Shown here piece after piece: positions 1-12,153 of a stretch of DNA of 64,000 nucleotides. Both the position numbers and the translations under genes were made by a program. The stretch's first letter is position 1; each line of letters starts with the position of its first letter. This stretch comes from Adineta ricciae (lineage: Eukaryota > Rotifera > Eurotatoria > Adinetida > Adinetidae), in contig CAJNOJ010000330.1 of NCBI GenBank assembly GCA_905250025.1, forward strand, positions 41,930-105,929, given 5' to 3'. The notes below the pieces were generated by a model. The model did no database searches. It saw nothing but the letters and a program-made list of their open reading frames with translations, and was not told the origin of the DNA.

Positions 1-880
<880 letters not shown>

Positions 881-1220
881 AAGGAAAATGTTCAATGATG
901 GGAACAAAAATCATAATATAAACCAAGCTTTTTTTTATAACAAAACAAATTTTTTCGAACGCCTAGGGATGCGTTGCCATTACTTTCTTTCGACTTGTTT
1001 TTTCTTGACTTCTATTTATAGCTGTGCGGTTTTCGTTTTTGCAGCAATATCGTTTCTCTCTCTCTCTCTCTCTCTTCTTCTTCATCATGTATAGATCTGT
1101 GTTATCTTTTTTTCGTTTGACCTCTCTTCAATCCATATCCTGTGAGTTTCCGATCGACTGTGTACTGTTGTTCTCGGTGTTGTTATTATTGTCTGTAATT
1201 GTTCTTACTTGGCGAAAAAA

Positions 1221-1253
<33 letters not shown>

Positions 1254-1648
1254 TTTGCATTCTAGCTTGTCTTGTCTTCTGTCTTATTTTACAAACATTC
1301 GCCATTTTTAGGTACATCGAAAAAAGAAAAAAATACCGTACATGTTTTTTCTCGACAAACATCGTCGTCACTTTAAACTAGATCAATAATCTCTCTTCAG
1401 GACAAAGTGGACGCTATTTCGAAAGTTTTCTCAAAAGGATTAAGCGAAGCTGTATTAATAGCACTTGTGGGTCGACACACATCTCACGACGAGCACTGCA
1501 ATAAACGAGCAACTGATGAAATCTGTATGTCGAAGATGAATACCGTATGTGTTTTCGTATCAATCAATATAACTGTCAAACGATTTTGTTGTAAGACATT
1601 TGTCTAACTGAGTTGTTTATTTTAAAAAAAATCTGTCGTCAGTATGAT
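881..1648. other. Convergent intergenic region with TC microsatellites
   Basis: The stretch lies between the stops of PKA-C (+) and eIF2D (-). It holds two pure TC dinucleotide runs, near 1054-1075 and 1219-1254, which probably fall in the PKA 3' UTR. An open stretch at about 1407-1607 has an acceptor-like site in front (cttcag at about 1400) but no family similarity that I recognise. I see no supported gene here. Confidence 0.6.
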
Positions 1649-3451
1649 TCAGATTTCTTTGATATATTTACTCGGTATACCGAAATCATCTTTTAATAAA
1701 CGAGTTACAAAGGAGATTTGATTGCCTTGTGCCATCACCACACGGCCCGTGCGTTTACTTTCATCTGCTTCGTTGATCACAGCACTAACAGATGCACCTT
1801 GTCTAATTCGTTTGCATAACTCATTCAAATCTATTTGATAAACATCCAAATGACGAATAAAAGTTTGCCGTTTACGATTTCGATCGATACATTCGAGTTC
1901 AATCGGTTGAATATGGCCATTCATACGTATCGGCTGTTCGAGATGACTGAATAATAATTCCGTACAAGGTGTCATGGCGTCGAAAACAGCTGTATTCAAT
2001 TCATTCCATCCGATTAGTTTAGTTGACGGATCGAGTTTTTTGAAAATTCGAGCAAGAACAGCATCTAATTTGACTTGTTTGTCTTCATTTAGACTATTTC
2101 GTATGACGTATGATCGAGCAGCTTGACGAATCTCATCAGATCGAAGATAATGTGTTGATGTCGAACAGCCTAACAATTCATTAACACGAGAATTGCTTTT
2201 CCATAACTCAGTGACTGTTGGAAATGTATATTTAACAATCGGATGTTCGGCTTCCGTTGCTGCTGCAGTAGCATTGGAGGCTTTCGCTAGATATGCTTTT
2301 AGCCATGCAGGTGTACGAAAATGATCTAATTGTTCATTTTTAGTTAGATTAAATGATATGATTGCAAGTACACCGGGTTTAGTTTCTTCGAGCGATATTA
2401 GATTATGAATCTGTTGTTGATGTTGAAGAAACTTGCCGAACTTCTTGTGCGAGCTTAATTTTAAATCAAGTGTTAAGCCGGGAACACAATCTTGCATGAC
2501 AGTGTAGAAATGTGAGGCTAAGAGAGGTAATTCGTAGGATTTCGCCTTACGTTGACATAAGTAAAAGAAAATGGCATCAAGGATTTCATCCATAGATTCC
2601 GGATGATCACAACATTCTTCGGGTATTGATGCTAAAATATATTTAAAAAAATTTGTTATTTATACTGTCGGACAAAGCGTTGTTATCAGCAAACCTGTTG
2701 TGGCTTCGTCGTTTATATTCAAAGCACCAATGTCAGCAGATGCTTCAGCAATGGTTGTAGTAGTAGCAGCAGCTGCTGCTGTTTGTTCGTCTGTAATCGT
2801 CTCCACTGCTTCTTGATCAGTTACGAACAGGATTCTCGATTCCTTTTCATAAGGCACCTCACTACGTGGTCCAAAGTTCCATAGAGCATCTTGATAGAGA
2901 TGTATCAGCGCAATACCACGTCCTTTCATACCACTCATGTACATGTCTTCTCCATCCATTGTTGTTTGGCCAATACCGATCGGATATCGATTATCGTCCA
3001 AACAAATCGCACATAGATCATCTCGTTTAATGTGTCGAAATGTGTATAATGTTATACCACCAGGTGGTAAAATCAATCCGGGCAACATAAGATCAGCACC
3101 GTTCATTAATTTACTAAAAACATGTTTGTGTGTATGGAATTTTAATGATAACAAATCCGGATATTTCCATAGGAGGTAAACAGTAGGAAGAATGCGTTCT
3201 TTTTTATTTTCAATGTCTTCGACTACAAAGAACCAAGGTGTCTTATTTGTCGAATAGACAAAAATGTCATCGCCAGTGCTCAATAGTAGTTTACACGATG
3301 TAAAATCTTCACCTTTGCCCAACGGAATAATCAGTGAAAGAATATCATCAGGAATTGACGGGAAAGTTTGCTGAAATTGTTGTCGAAGCTTTTTTCGATC
3401 TGATGATTTTACTTGAGTATTTCCTTTCGATTTAAAATCTTTACGAAACAT
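1649..3451 (-). CDS. EIF2D: Eukaryotic translation initiation factor 2D (ligatin)
   Basis: Two exons, 3451-2695 and 2631-1649, give 579 aa, close to the usual length of eIF2D. The start MFRKDFKSKGNTQVKSSDRK is the conserved N-terminus of the family (MCT-1-like domain followed by PUA). A low-complexity Ala/Thr linker sits near residue 225-240. The C-terminal ~90 residues are the SUI1/eIF1-like domain (SVSAVINEADESKRTG, then GNQISFVTRLLKDDFGIPSKYI). A SWIB/MDM2-like segment is expected between them. eIF2D is cytosolic, binds the 40S subunit, and delivers tRNA independently of eIF2 or helps release tRNA and mRNA during recycling. The single 63-bp intron has clean GT-AG ends and preserves frame. 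The gene is convergent with PKA-C and in the same orientation as the SMAP gene upstream. Confidence 0.95.
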
Positions 3452-3733
3452 TATCTAGAACAACAGGAGTTTACAATTAACATAGCCGAAGATACGTGTA
3501 AATCCAATTATCACTTATGAGCCATCTACATGCCTAAAGGTGCTTCGAACGACTTGTTTTGCCTTATGTGACTTTTATTCATCAACTGGCCAATGGTACA
3601 TTCATATTCTAATGCTACCAGATAGGAAACAAAATCATGACTTGACAGTCTTTGTTTGCATTACGAAAACAACATTGAGATACAACAATAACAACAACAG
3701 CTAACAATTTTCTATATGATTCCAAAAACAGTT

Positions 3734-5462
3734 TTATTGCCAGAGAGAATCCGAAGCTGCAGACATGTATTCTGTTATAGGACGTATCGGTATGTTGGAC
3801 ATTGATGAGTTTGCTTTTGTATTCGTGAATGCCATCAACTAGAATCGAGAAAAATGAGAATGCTGCATCTGCAGAAAAAATCGGAGTTACTTGATTGCTT
3901 GCGAATGTTGATGCATGCATACTCGATGGATTCTGGTGATTAATGTCTATATGTAGCGGAAATCGTTGCTGAAAGAGAATATAGAAATTATCGTGGTGTG
4001 AAGATACAAATCATCAATTTACATGAACCGGTGGTCCGATATGACCAGCGTGTTGGTACAGATTGGCAGTAATAGAAACGGATTTTTGCGGTGGAATGAA
4101 TTGGGAATGTTGTGTGGGTGTTGGGTAAGCAAAAATTGAAGATGAAACTAAAGTAAAAACAGCGTATAGCGGAATAATTTATTCTCTCTCTCTCAGCCTT
4201 CAGCTACAAATGTATGGAAGAGTATCATACCAGTTGGATGTTGATTCGTTGATGGTGGTATTATAATAGTTGACTGAGATTTGTTGAAGAGTGCCATGAT
4301 TTTCTCATTACTCATTACTCCATCATTTGTTACAACGCAATCATTCAAAGGAGCAAATGCGCTTTCTAAATCTTTATCAATACTATGGTTCTGTGCGTGA
4401 ACTTCGTTCTTATTTTCGGAGGTTGAGATGAATAGTTGTTGTAGTGGATCTAATAAACCAGATGCAATTGTACTGCTTACCGAAATCACCGATGGTTCAT
4501 CTGAATGAAGGAAGAATCCATAGAGAATAGCCTGATATTGAAATATTATTCGTTCACACCTAAATTTAACAAATCTTCAGTTTTGTTTTCGATAGTTGGA
4601 GTTTGCGCGAAAGAAGGCGTTGACGACTGTTCGGACTGCCGTATAGGATTATTGCTAACATTTGGCATCGTACATGGTTCAGTTTTTCTTGTCAATTTCT
4701 CTTTCTAAAATAGTAATCTTTCAAGTAGCTTCATATGTCAAATTGACTAACCGGTGCCGGTTCCGAGATTGTTTCGACTCTTTGTTGGCTTGTTTCAGAT
4801 TCGATCAACTAGAAAATGTTCCCAAATTAAACAGACCAAATACAAAGTCGATTGACAACAATCACAAAACGACAACAGCACAACTAGGCACCGTGATTTC
4901 CGGTGGAATCCATTCTTTGGCAATCCATTTACGTTTTTCGTATTTCGATCGTATGAACGTTTCCAATGTTCTTAAAACAAAAAGTTAGATATTCACTTCT
5001 CTTCATCAAGTATTCATCACACACGAATCCGATTGTGGTCGACGAAATCCATCGGGTAAATTCGCTTCATAAACAGCACGCGCCCGGCTATTACCCATGA
5101 CTTGCATTGACTATAATAGAAAAAAGAAGTATTACATTTTCTTCACGAGAAATTTTTCATACTGCGATCTGTTCACTGGTCCACGAGTCTAAATTGACTG
5201 ATTTTACTTTTGATATATGCACGCCTAAATTCCGATGAAATCCCGCGCATCGAATACAAATAAACACACCAATATTCCAACTAGCCCATCTTGGACCTTA
5301 AACGAACCGTAGGACATTAAAATTACGAAAGTCTGTAGGTATATTACTTTTTGTGTCACAGTCAACACAGTACTTGTTATCTTCCTCTCTGAGCATATGT
5401 GCAAGTATGATTTGATATTTCTCTTGCATCTTCGACTTTTCACGGTCCAAACGGAACGTCAT
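3734..5462 (-). CDS. SMAP1: SMAP-type ArfGAP (stromal membrane-associated protein)
   Basis: A multi-exon gene not visible as one ORF. Exons I can join: 5462-5348, 5296-5163, 5110-5025, from 4970 down to about 4880, then further exons through about 4190, 4150-4040, 3960 and 3840-3734. The first exons encode the ArfGAP zinc finger (CVDC near residue 33, [39 protein letters not shown]), then [20 protein letters not shown] and [16 protein letters not shown], in the SMAP order. The low-complexity tail includes TEDLLNLDEPSVIS and [12 protein letters not shown], resembling the clathrin-interacting tail of SMAP1/2. The expected role is GTP hydrolysis on Arf6/Arf1 at clathrin-coated membranes. The donor of exon 4 (near 4880-4900) is ambiguous, and the last exon (peptide end SDSLWQ) is inferred. 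An unspliced alternative reads on to about 3615. Confidence 0.85.
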
Positions 5463-8080
5463 GATGATAATTTCGGCTGGAAATTCACAGGAATGTATAT
5501 ATTAAATTACATATTACCTACAAATGAGGAAAGAAAGTCATAATGAATTTTTATTGGATCATACGCAAATACCAATCAGATTCACTATAGAAAATATGTC
5601 ACTCATTGTTTTTCCTATTCCATCAAAAGAATAACTAAGACCATTTTTCTAACAAACTTATTGTTTTCACAATCTACAACAGGAAATAAGTCGGCATCTT
5701 TCAAAGATTCTCGACGACCGAACTCTATCTCATAATTTCTAACGAGAATAACTTGTTACAGGAAAGCAAGCAACACATGATCCAACAGTACTCTAATATT
5801 GATAATTGTCAGTAAAGAAATTCTTGTCATCTATGACCTCACGTCATACTCACACACCTTCGCTCCCTCTCTATATGAAAGTCGGAATCGAAACTTATGG
5901 ACATAAAAAAAGCATGATGTACTTCATCAATAATACTAATATTCAACAATGACAGCTTCGAAGGACACAAAGATAATTATCTCTAACGTGTGCTAATACT
6001 AATAAAGAGAACATTCTTGCTCTGGTTTCATCTGCATCCATTTCTTTTTTGTGTCTGTGAAAGATCTCTTGGATCTTGCTATCTCAGTTAGAATCTGGAA
6101 GTCTGTTTAATCAACTTTCAATGCAAATGAAAACAAACTCATATACTTGCTGTTTGTTTATTTAAGTAAAATGATACGAAAATGAAAAAGGAACCGATGA
6201 GAAATAATGAGTCGCTCTCTCTCTCTCCTGCTCGAAAAAAGAAACTAACAGTTAAATTGAATTACTTGTCCGAGGAAGTTTCTCTTTTCCCGAATGAATA
6301 CGAATACAGTTTTGCATCTCCGATCATAATCAAGTGTTTAATCATAAGTTCAAGTCATATTATCGATCATCTTGTCGACTAATGTATGGTCTTTCTAACT
6401 TGTTACATCAATCTACAAGGTAAAAATTGTTTTTCTTACTCCTGGTGATCAGCGCATTTTCAGCAGCGCATAAATCACATTTGTTAATTGCTAACTGTCT
6501 ACATGCTACACTTCTATATATCGATAATAATACTCAAGCTTGTACTCAACAGTTGCCTAAATGTCGAGCTCTCTCTTCTTTCATGTCTCTCTGTCTTTTT
6601 CCCTATTGTTCTGGTCTACCGTAGGATATCATAGCCAACTTATACAGACACACATATGGATATATCTATGATAGTTCAGAGTCTGTGTATTAGATCAGCA
6701 AACACTTATGTTATAAATAAGAGTTTCTTCCCCGAAGACATTCAATTGGAAACAGATTTTTTGTTGAAACAAAACGAATAAATCTGGTTGGAATTTCGAC
6801 GAACAACCTGATTGTATACTTTGCTTGGTGTATTTTCTCAAGATTTGATTAGTTAATTATATCCTATATATTCTTATCAGATGTCTCTTCTTTATTATCG
6901 AAGTTTTAACGAGATAGTTGACGTCGTTCGTCAGCGTGTCACAGTGAGGTAAGTCGAATGTGCACCGAATATTTCTCTTTCGATTGGCGCAAAAAAAGAA
7001 ATTTCATATAGAGTCAGAAACATTTCTCGAATTAAGTCAAGGATGTCGTCAGCTCCAAAAGGTCACTGTAGTTCGCAATGTTTTTCGATTATGCGATAAT
7101 TTCTGATTACATTCCAACGCTCTTGCAAGTAAAGGAAAATGTAACATTTCGAGGGGAAAAATCTCTCTCATTAATTCGACATCGAAGAATTTATTTCTTA
7201 TCAGATCTATGCTAGAAGACAGTGACATTAGTAGTAGTTTATATTGTCTTTGAAAAAGAGTGGTACTGAAGTGTATATATCGATTAGTTGAGAAAACAAA
7301 TTGTATATGACATTCTTTTCGAATGTCGACTTATCTTTCCTAACAATCAGTTCTCTTCTCTCATGTGAAAACAAAACGACAAATTGACGCTGAAACTATA
7401 CATTTAGCCGATTCGATTGTCCATATCCGAGCTGTTGTAATTCGAAAGGAATATGTTAATAAAAAACGAGTGTTTTTCATTTGTTTCTCTACGCAGTTAA
7501 TCACATTCTTGATCTGAGCGAATTGCTATATTTATTCAAGCATTTTCTTATGTCTCAGGAGAAATTTTAAGCTGATCTTGCCTATCTGTCTCTTTCTGAT
7601 GAGGCTTATTAATCGCTGTACATTCTCTTGAGTAAACCAATGATTTCCTATGCATGCCAGTCGATCAAGTGGAATGGCATTACAAGAAACGGCTCATTGA
7701 ATGCCCAAGCAACAAAAAAAGGAAAAAAGAAACAGAATATCTAATATATGTATATATACTTAGTGATAGATAAATGCCTATGTCATTATTTTCTGATCAG
7801 AAACAAGTGTATTCGAATAAGTAGAATTCCCTATTGAAATCGACGAAATGAAACCGACGGAATCATCCAAGGTAGATGTTTTTCATTATTTAGTACTGAT
7901 CATCGACATTAGAAATTGATGTTGATGATCTATTTAAGGTCGTTTATCTCTTTTCCTTCTCTGACCGATTACGTGAAATTCATAACCCGAGGAAACAAAC
8001 AAAGACTTATGTGCTAATATGTATTGAATAATCAATACAAATAGAAAATTAGGTTTTGATTAGGAAACAACGCCTCGCGA
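5463..8080. other. Gene-free region between SMAP and the K2P channel
   Basis: About 2.6 kb between the divergent SMAP (-) and K2P channel (+) genes, AT-rich. It contains only short ORFs (for example around 6182-6382 and 6427-6624) with no domain, no consistent splice frame and no family similarity that I can see. It probably holds the promoters and 5' UTRs of both flanking genes. I see no RNA gene or transposon. Confidence 0.5.
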
Positions 8081-10217
8081 ATGTTTGCTTTCCTCGCATT
8101 TTCTCCGTTGACGATGTCCGAAATCAAAAGTAAAAAGAATGGAAAGCATGTTCAGTTTGCTGAGGACAAACTTGAACATTGTTATCAATCGTTGGTTTTT
8201 GAGGACGAAAACGATCTTACCTTCCATATTCCTGGTATCTATGATAATGTTTGGATTCCGATAACCAATGAATATATCTTGTGAGTATGTTTGGTAAAAA
8301 AAAAGAAAGATTGATAAAGAAAATCAGATCATTTATTGTTCTAAAACATATGTAAAACATCTCATCTAATGCCGATGAGAAGATTAATGACATACGTATG
8401 TGAAAATAGATTTCATCGAGTGATTTGTGAGCAAGAGATGCATTTCTACTGAGGAGAAACATATCGACGCGTCATTATTATCCTTTCGAGAACTAAATCG
8501 ATTGTTGCACAGTGAACTTATTCGTCATGTTCTATTTTCATTTGGTCAGGAATCAACGACGAAATGAGCTGCTTCATCAGCAGCATAAGCCAGGTGCGGA
8601 CCAACAACCAACGAACGCTAGTCTTCAATCTCAACGTATGGCAAAGTGTAAAAACTGTTGTAAATCTTTGACAACCTTTATCTTCTCACGTGTTGGCCTT
8701 TGTTTACTTGTTGTGGCATACGCATTTGGCGGAGGAGTCGTCTTTCAATTTCTCGAAGGTCCACATGAAGGTGCAGTGACCGAAGTTGTTCAACGACGTT
8801 TACACATTACTGTCGAGAAACTGTTCAATACCAGCGAACATGCGAAAGTTCTCTATCAAGCTAATTGGACATCGATGGCACGACGAATTCTAGAAGACTA
8901 TCAACAAGAACTTGTTCGACAAACGAAACGAGGATATCAAGGCGAACGAGTGGATGACGATGGAAATAGTGCCAAACAGTGGAATTTTGCCGGTGCCATT
9001 CTTTATGCTATTACTGTCATCACAACTATCGGTCAGTATCTATTCGAAATTGTTCATTTCGAAAAATACTCTTTATCTTGTCTATTATTCTAGGCTATGG
9101 ACATATCACTTGGTAAGCAGAAGAAATTTTAGACTGTACAGTGTCGACGATGAGTCTTGATAGTTTCTTAATCATAAGGATAGATAACCATTCTTGTCAA
9201 TATCAAAAGATAGTTTATGATTTCATTCAAGACCAGCATGTGTTATGAAAATGATATTCAAAAGCGAAGTATTCGATCGTAACCGAATAGACCAGTATAA
9301 GTCGTTTATAAATAAACAACAAGACTTGTACCTTGATCGTTGAAGAGCAAACAATATCTAGAAAATCTCAACCATCGGCCTTCGTGATCATTGTTTATAT
9401 TACACCAACCTTGAGCAAAATACTCTTGGTTACAACAATATTTCCATCGATTCTCCACATATGTAGATCACTCAATCAAATAACAGATTTTCTTTTTTTA
9501 TTTTTAGTAAAACGTCTTATGGCAAAATCGTGACTATGATCTATGCAATATTCGGTATTCCTCTCATGTTATTATGCTTAGCTAATATCGGTTCGACCAT
9601 GGCGGATGCATTTCGCTTTATTTATTGCCATGTTTGTTGTTCGTATTGTAATATGGTGAAAAAACGTCGTAATCTTCGAGCTTTACAATCCGTGGAATTA
9701 TCACACAATCCACCTTCAACGTCAGCAACATCCGAATCTCTTCCAGGTTTATCCACGAATGCTACTGAAACGCCACCATCGACCAATGTGGTGGAATTCG
9801 TTGATAATTTCAATATGGATTATCGGAAAACTACTATACCAATTAGTGTTACACTCTCCCTACTATCGTCATATTTAATTCTCGGAGCTATACTCTTTAG
9901 TGAATGGGAAGGATGGAGATTTTTAGATGGTGCTTATTTTTGTTTTGTCACATTAGCTACAATTGGCTTAGGTTCGTTGAATGACATTAGGAAAAGCAAG
10001 TTTGACATTCTCGCTTGTTTGTTTAGGCGATTTAGTGCCAGGTAAATCGATAACATCCACACAGGTCGAAGGTAAACTAGTTATCTGTGCTCTCTACGTT
10101 CTGTTTGGTTTATCTTTAATGGCCATGTGTTTTAATCTCATGCAAGAAGAAGTTCGAGCGAAATTTCGACGATTAGGAAATAAACTTGGCATTATCGATG
10201 ATCCAAATTTTTGGTAA
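8081..10217 (+). CDS. Two-pore-domain potassium channel (K2P/KCNK)
   Basis: Exons 8081-8280, 8550-9031, 9094-9112 (19 nt), 9508-9971 and 10027-10217 join in frame to 451 aa. Layout: a cytosolic N-terminus; TM1 (about 125-145, VGLCLLVVAYAFGGGVVFQF); a long extracellular cap with N-glycosylation sequons (NTS, NWT); pore 1 with filter TIGYG; TM2 (IVTMIYAIFGIPLMLLCLAN); a cytosolic loop; TM3; pore 2 with filter TIGLGD; and TM4. Two P-loops and four TM segments define K2P leak channels, which set resting membrane potential. Introns split the Gly codon of each filter; the pore-1 position is a known conserved site in K2P genes. The start could be 8081 or the in-frame ATG at 8114. The subfamily (TWIK/TASK/TREK) is not resolved. 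Confidence 0.92.
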
Positions 10218-10693
10218 TTATTGAAGTCTTCTTCCTTTCTTTCTCTCTTTCTTTGTGTTCATAATTAATCACTGTCTTTTCATTGTTGTTGTTATTACCT
10301 TATTTTGTATTGTGAATGTCTGAAACACAACAGAATAAATATCTTCATGTAGTTTATTTGGTAAATCTCACACGCAAAAGTTCATTCGAATCCAGCCAGT
10401 ACAAAACATATAGTGTTCATCTGAATTGCCCTTCACGTAATAATCTCTCTAATAAAAATAACTCGTATTCCAATAGGCGTATTGTCTTTTACATGTAATA
10501 AAATATGTAGTTTTCAATGAAACAACATTGGCGCTGACATGCAAGAATAACGAATAAGAATATAAGATGCGTGACATGGTGAATAGCGATGTTTAGTCAT
10601 TAAGTTGTTTATTATTCTCTCATGTTACTTTGTTTGACAAGATGTTGATGTCTTTTCCTTGCATAGTGAGATATTCTTCTGAGTAAAACTAAC
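10218..10693. other. Short intergenic region between K2P channel and 7TM receptor
   Basis: AT-rich, 476 bp between two co-oriented genes. It holds the K2P 3' UTR (AATAAA-like sequence near 10333 and 10499) and the presumed promoter of the receptor. Nothing coding is supported. Confidence 0.5.
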
Positions 10694-11710
10694 ATGACGA
10701 ATCACACTCATATCGTTGCCTTCGAAAACTCGGAAATTTCCTGGCCACGTTCGCTTCGCTTTTGGCTTTTGTTAATCTTCGATATTCCATCAATCATCTG
10801 CTCACTATTTGTCCTTTACCATTTACTATTCAATAAACACTCGCGTTATGCTCTTCATAATCACACTGTTATACTTTTACTGATCATCGCACTTTGCTTT
10901 CAATTAACTGATATTCCATGGTACCTAGATTTCATTCTACAAGGTTCAGTTCGACCAAAACTACCCATTCGTTGTCTCCTATGGTGGTTGGTCGATTTGG
11001 GGTTCTATAACACAGCTGCGCTGATTCTTAGTTGGACATCTATTGAACGACACATTCTCGTCTTTCACGATCGATGGATTTCAACACGAAATAAGCGATT
11101 CTTTGTTCATTATCTTCCTCTATGTCTGCTCTCATTATATTCAACGATTTATTATACTTTTGTTATATTTTTTCCTCCATGTCAACACAATTACACTTAT
11201 ACGTTACCTGTGTGTGCTGCTTCACCATGCCATCTCTTCCATCCCCTGCTAGGTTTATGGGAAATGGGTGTGCACGGATGTTTAACAACGATCATCGTCG
11301 CAGTTTTTAGTTTGACGCTGCTAATTCGTGTAATACGTCATAAACATCGACGTCATCGAATGTTTCATTGGAAACAGTACCGAAAAATGATTATTCAACT
11401 ATTATCGATTTCTGCACTTTATCTACTATTGAATTTCCCCATTATGATTCTATCAGTCGCACATCTGTGCGGTTTACCTGCTGACATTGGCGTTCAAGCT
11501 CAACAGATAACGTTTTTTCTCACTTATTGGGTCATGTTTCTTTTACCTTTCGTGACTTTATCTTCATTACCAAGTTTACGAAAGAAAATCTATATGTTCG
11601 TTCTTCTTAAACGGCAACGTCGAAGTACGGTTACCATAACCATGCGGCGAATGATCAGTTTAGACAAAAATGCTTTGACGGACTGTACATATAACAAGTC
11701 ATGCTCATGA
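10694..11710 (+). CDS. Orphan rhodopsin-like 7TM receptor (GPCR), intronless
   Basis: A single exon of 338 aa with seven hydrophobic helices: about residues 24-45, 56-76, 95-118, 137-157, 185-210, 235-257 and 270-292. There is an N-glycosylation site near the N-terminus (NHT). After TM3 the E/DRY position reads ERH (SIERHILVFHDR). TM7 ends LPFVTLSSLPSLRKK in place of NPxxY. The intracellular loops are basic (RHKHRRHR, KRQRRS). It is a class-A-like receptor of the large intronless groups seen in small lophotrochozoans; the ligand is unknown. The start ATG at 10694 gives a short extracellular N-terminus with no signal peptide, as is usual for the class. A polyadenylation signal follows at 11725. 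Confidence 0.85.
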   Translation: MTNHTHIVAFENSEISWPRSLRFWLLLIFDIPSIICSLFVLYHLLFNKHSRYALHNHTVILLLIIALCFQLTDIPWYLDFILQGSVRPKLPIRCLLWWLVDLGFYNTAALILSWTSIERHILVFHDRWISTRNKRFFVHYLPLCLLSLYSTIYYTFVIFFPPCQHNYTYTLPVCAASPCHLFHPLLGLWEMGVHGCLTTIIVAVFSLTLLIRVIRHKHRRHRMFHWKQYRKMIIQLLSISALYLLLNFPIMILSVAHLCGLPADIGVQAQQITFFLTYWVMFLLPFVTLSSLPSLRKKIYMFVLLKRQRRSTVTITMRRMISLDKNALTDCTYNKSCS

Positions 11711-11724
11711 ACGACTTCGTTTTT

Positions 11725-11730
11725 AATAAA
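11725..11730 (+). promoter_or_regulatory. Polyadenylation signal of the 7TM receptor gene
   Basis: AATAAA lies 15 nt after the receptor stop codon, in a T-rich context. Confidence 0.5.
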
Positions 11731-11795
11731 ATTTCGCTGACACAGTCATACTCATTGATGAGTCTAACATTTTGACATTGATCATGTGCCATAGC

Positions 11796-11928
11796 GGGGG
11801 GGGGGGGGGGGGGCTTGCATGCCCTTCGGATTTCACGGACGAAAGAAAGAAAGAATTTTTTTATNNNNNNNNNNGCGGGGGGTCGCGAGCGGGGGGGGCG
11901 GGGGGGGGGGGGGGGGGGGGGGGGGGGG
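11796..11928. repeat. Poly-G tracts flanking a 10-N assembly gap
   Basis: An 18-G run (11796-11813) and a longer run broken by a few C/T bases (about 11877-11928) flank ten N at 11865-11874. Sequence after each G run is an imperfect copy of the other: GCTTGCA, then a GATTT/ACGAC-type stretch, then GAA-rich sequence, then T-run. The gap is of unknown real size. No coding is supported; the ORF across it is an artefact of G runs. Confidence 0.85.
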
Positions 11929-12153
11929 AGCTTGCAGTCATCTGCGATTTAACGACAGAATGAAGAAAAGAACTTTTTTAATCTGGTAAACAGTAAAATC
12001 AAATTATTTTTTGGTTCGAATCTTGTTTTAGTTGGCTTCATCGCAACGCGAAACAAAAGCTTTTTTTGTTATTGAATCTATAGTTGCATCAATAATCGAT
12101 AGCATAGAGCAAACGAAACAAATAAATCGAATGTATATGTAGTTCTCTTCACA

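Noticed and set aside
1024-1381. ORFs of Ser-Leu and Glu-Arg repeats on both strands
   Set aside because: They are translations of TC microsatellites without any domain or start context.
1407-1607. 66-codon open stretch starting DAISKVFSKGLSEAVLIALV
   Set aside because: It has an acceptor-like site before it but no partner exon, no ATG and no recognised family; likely PKA 3' UTR.
11772-11963. Gly-rich ORF across the N gap
   Set aside because: It is the translation of poly-G and unknown bases.
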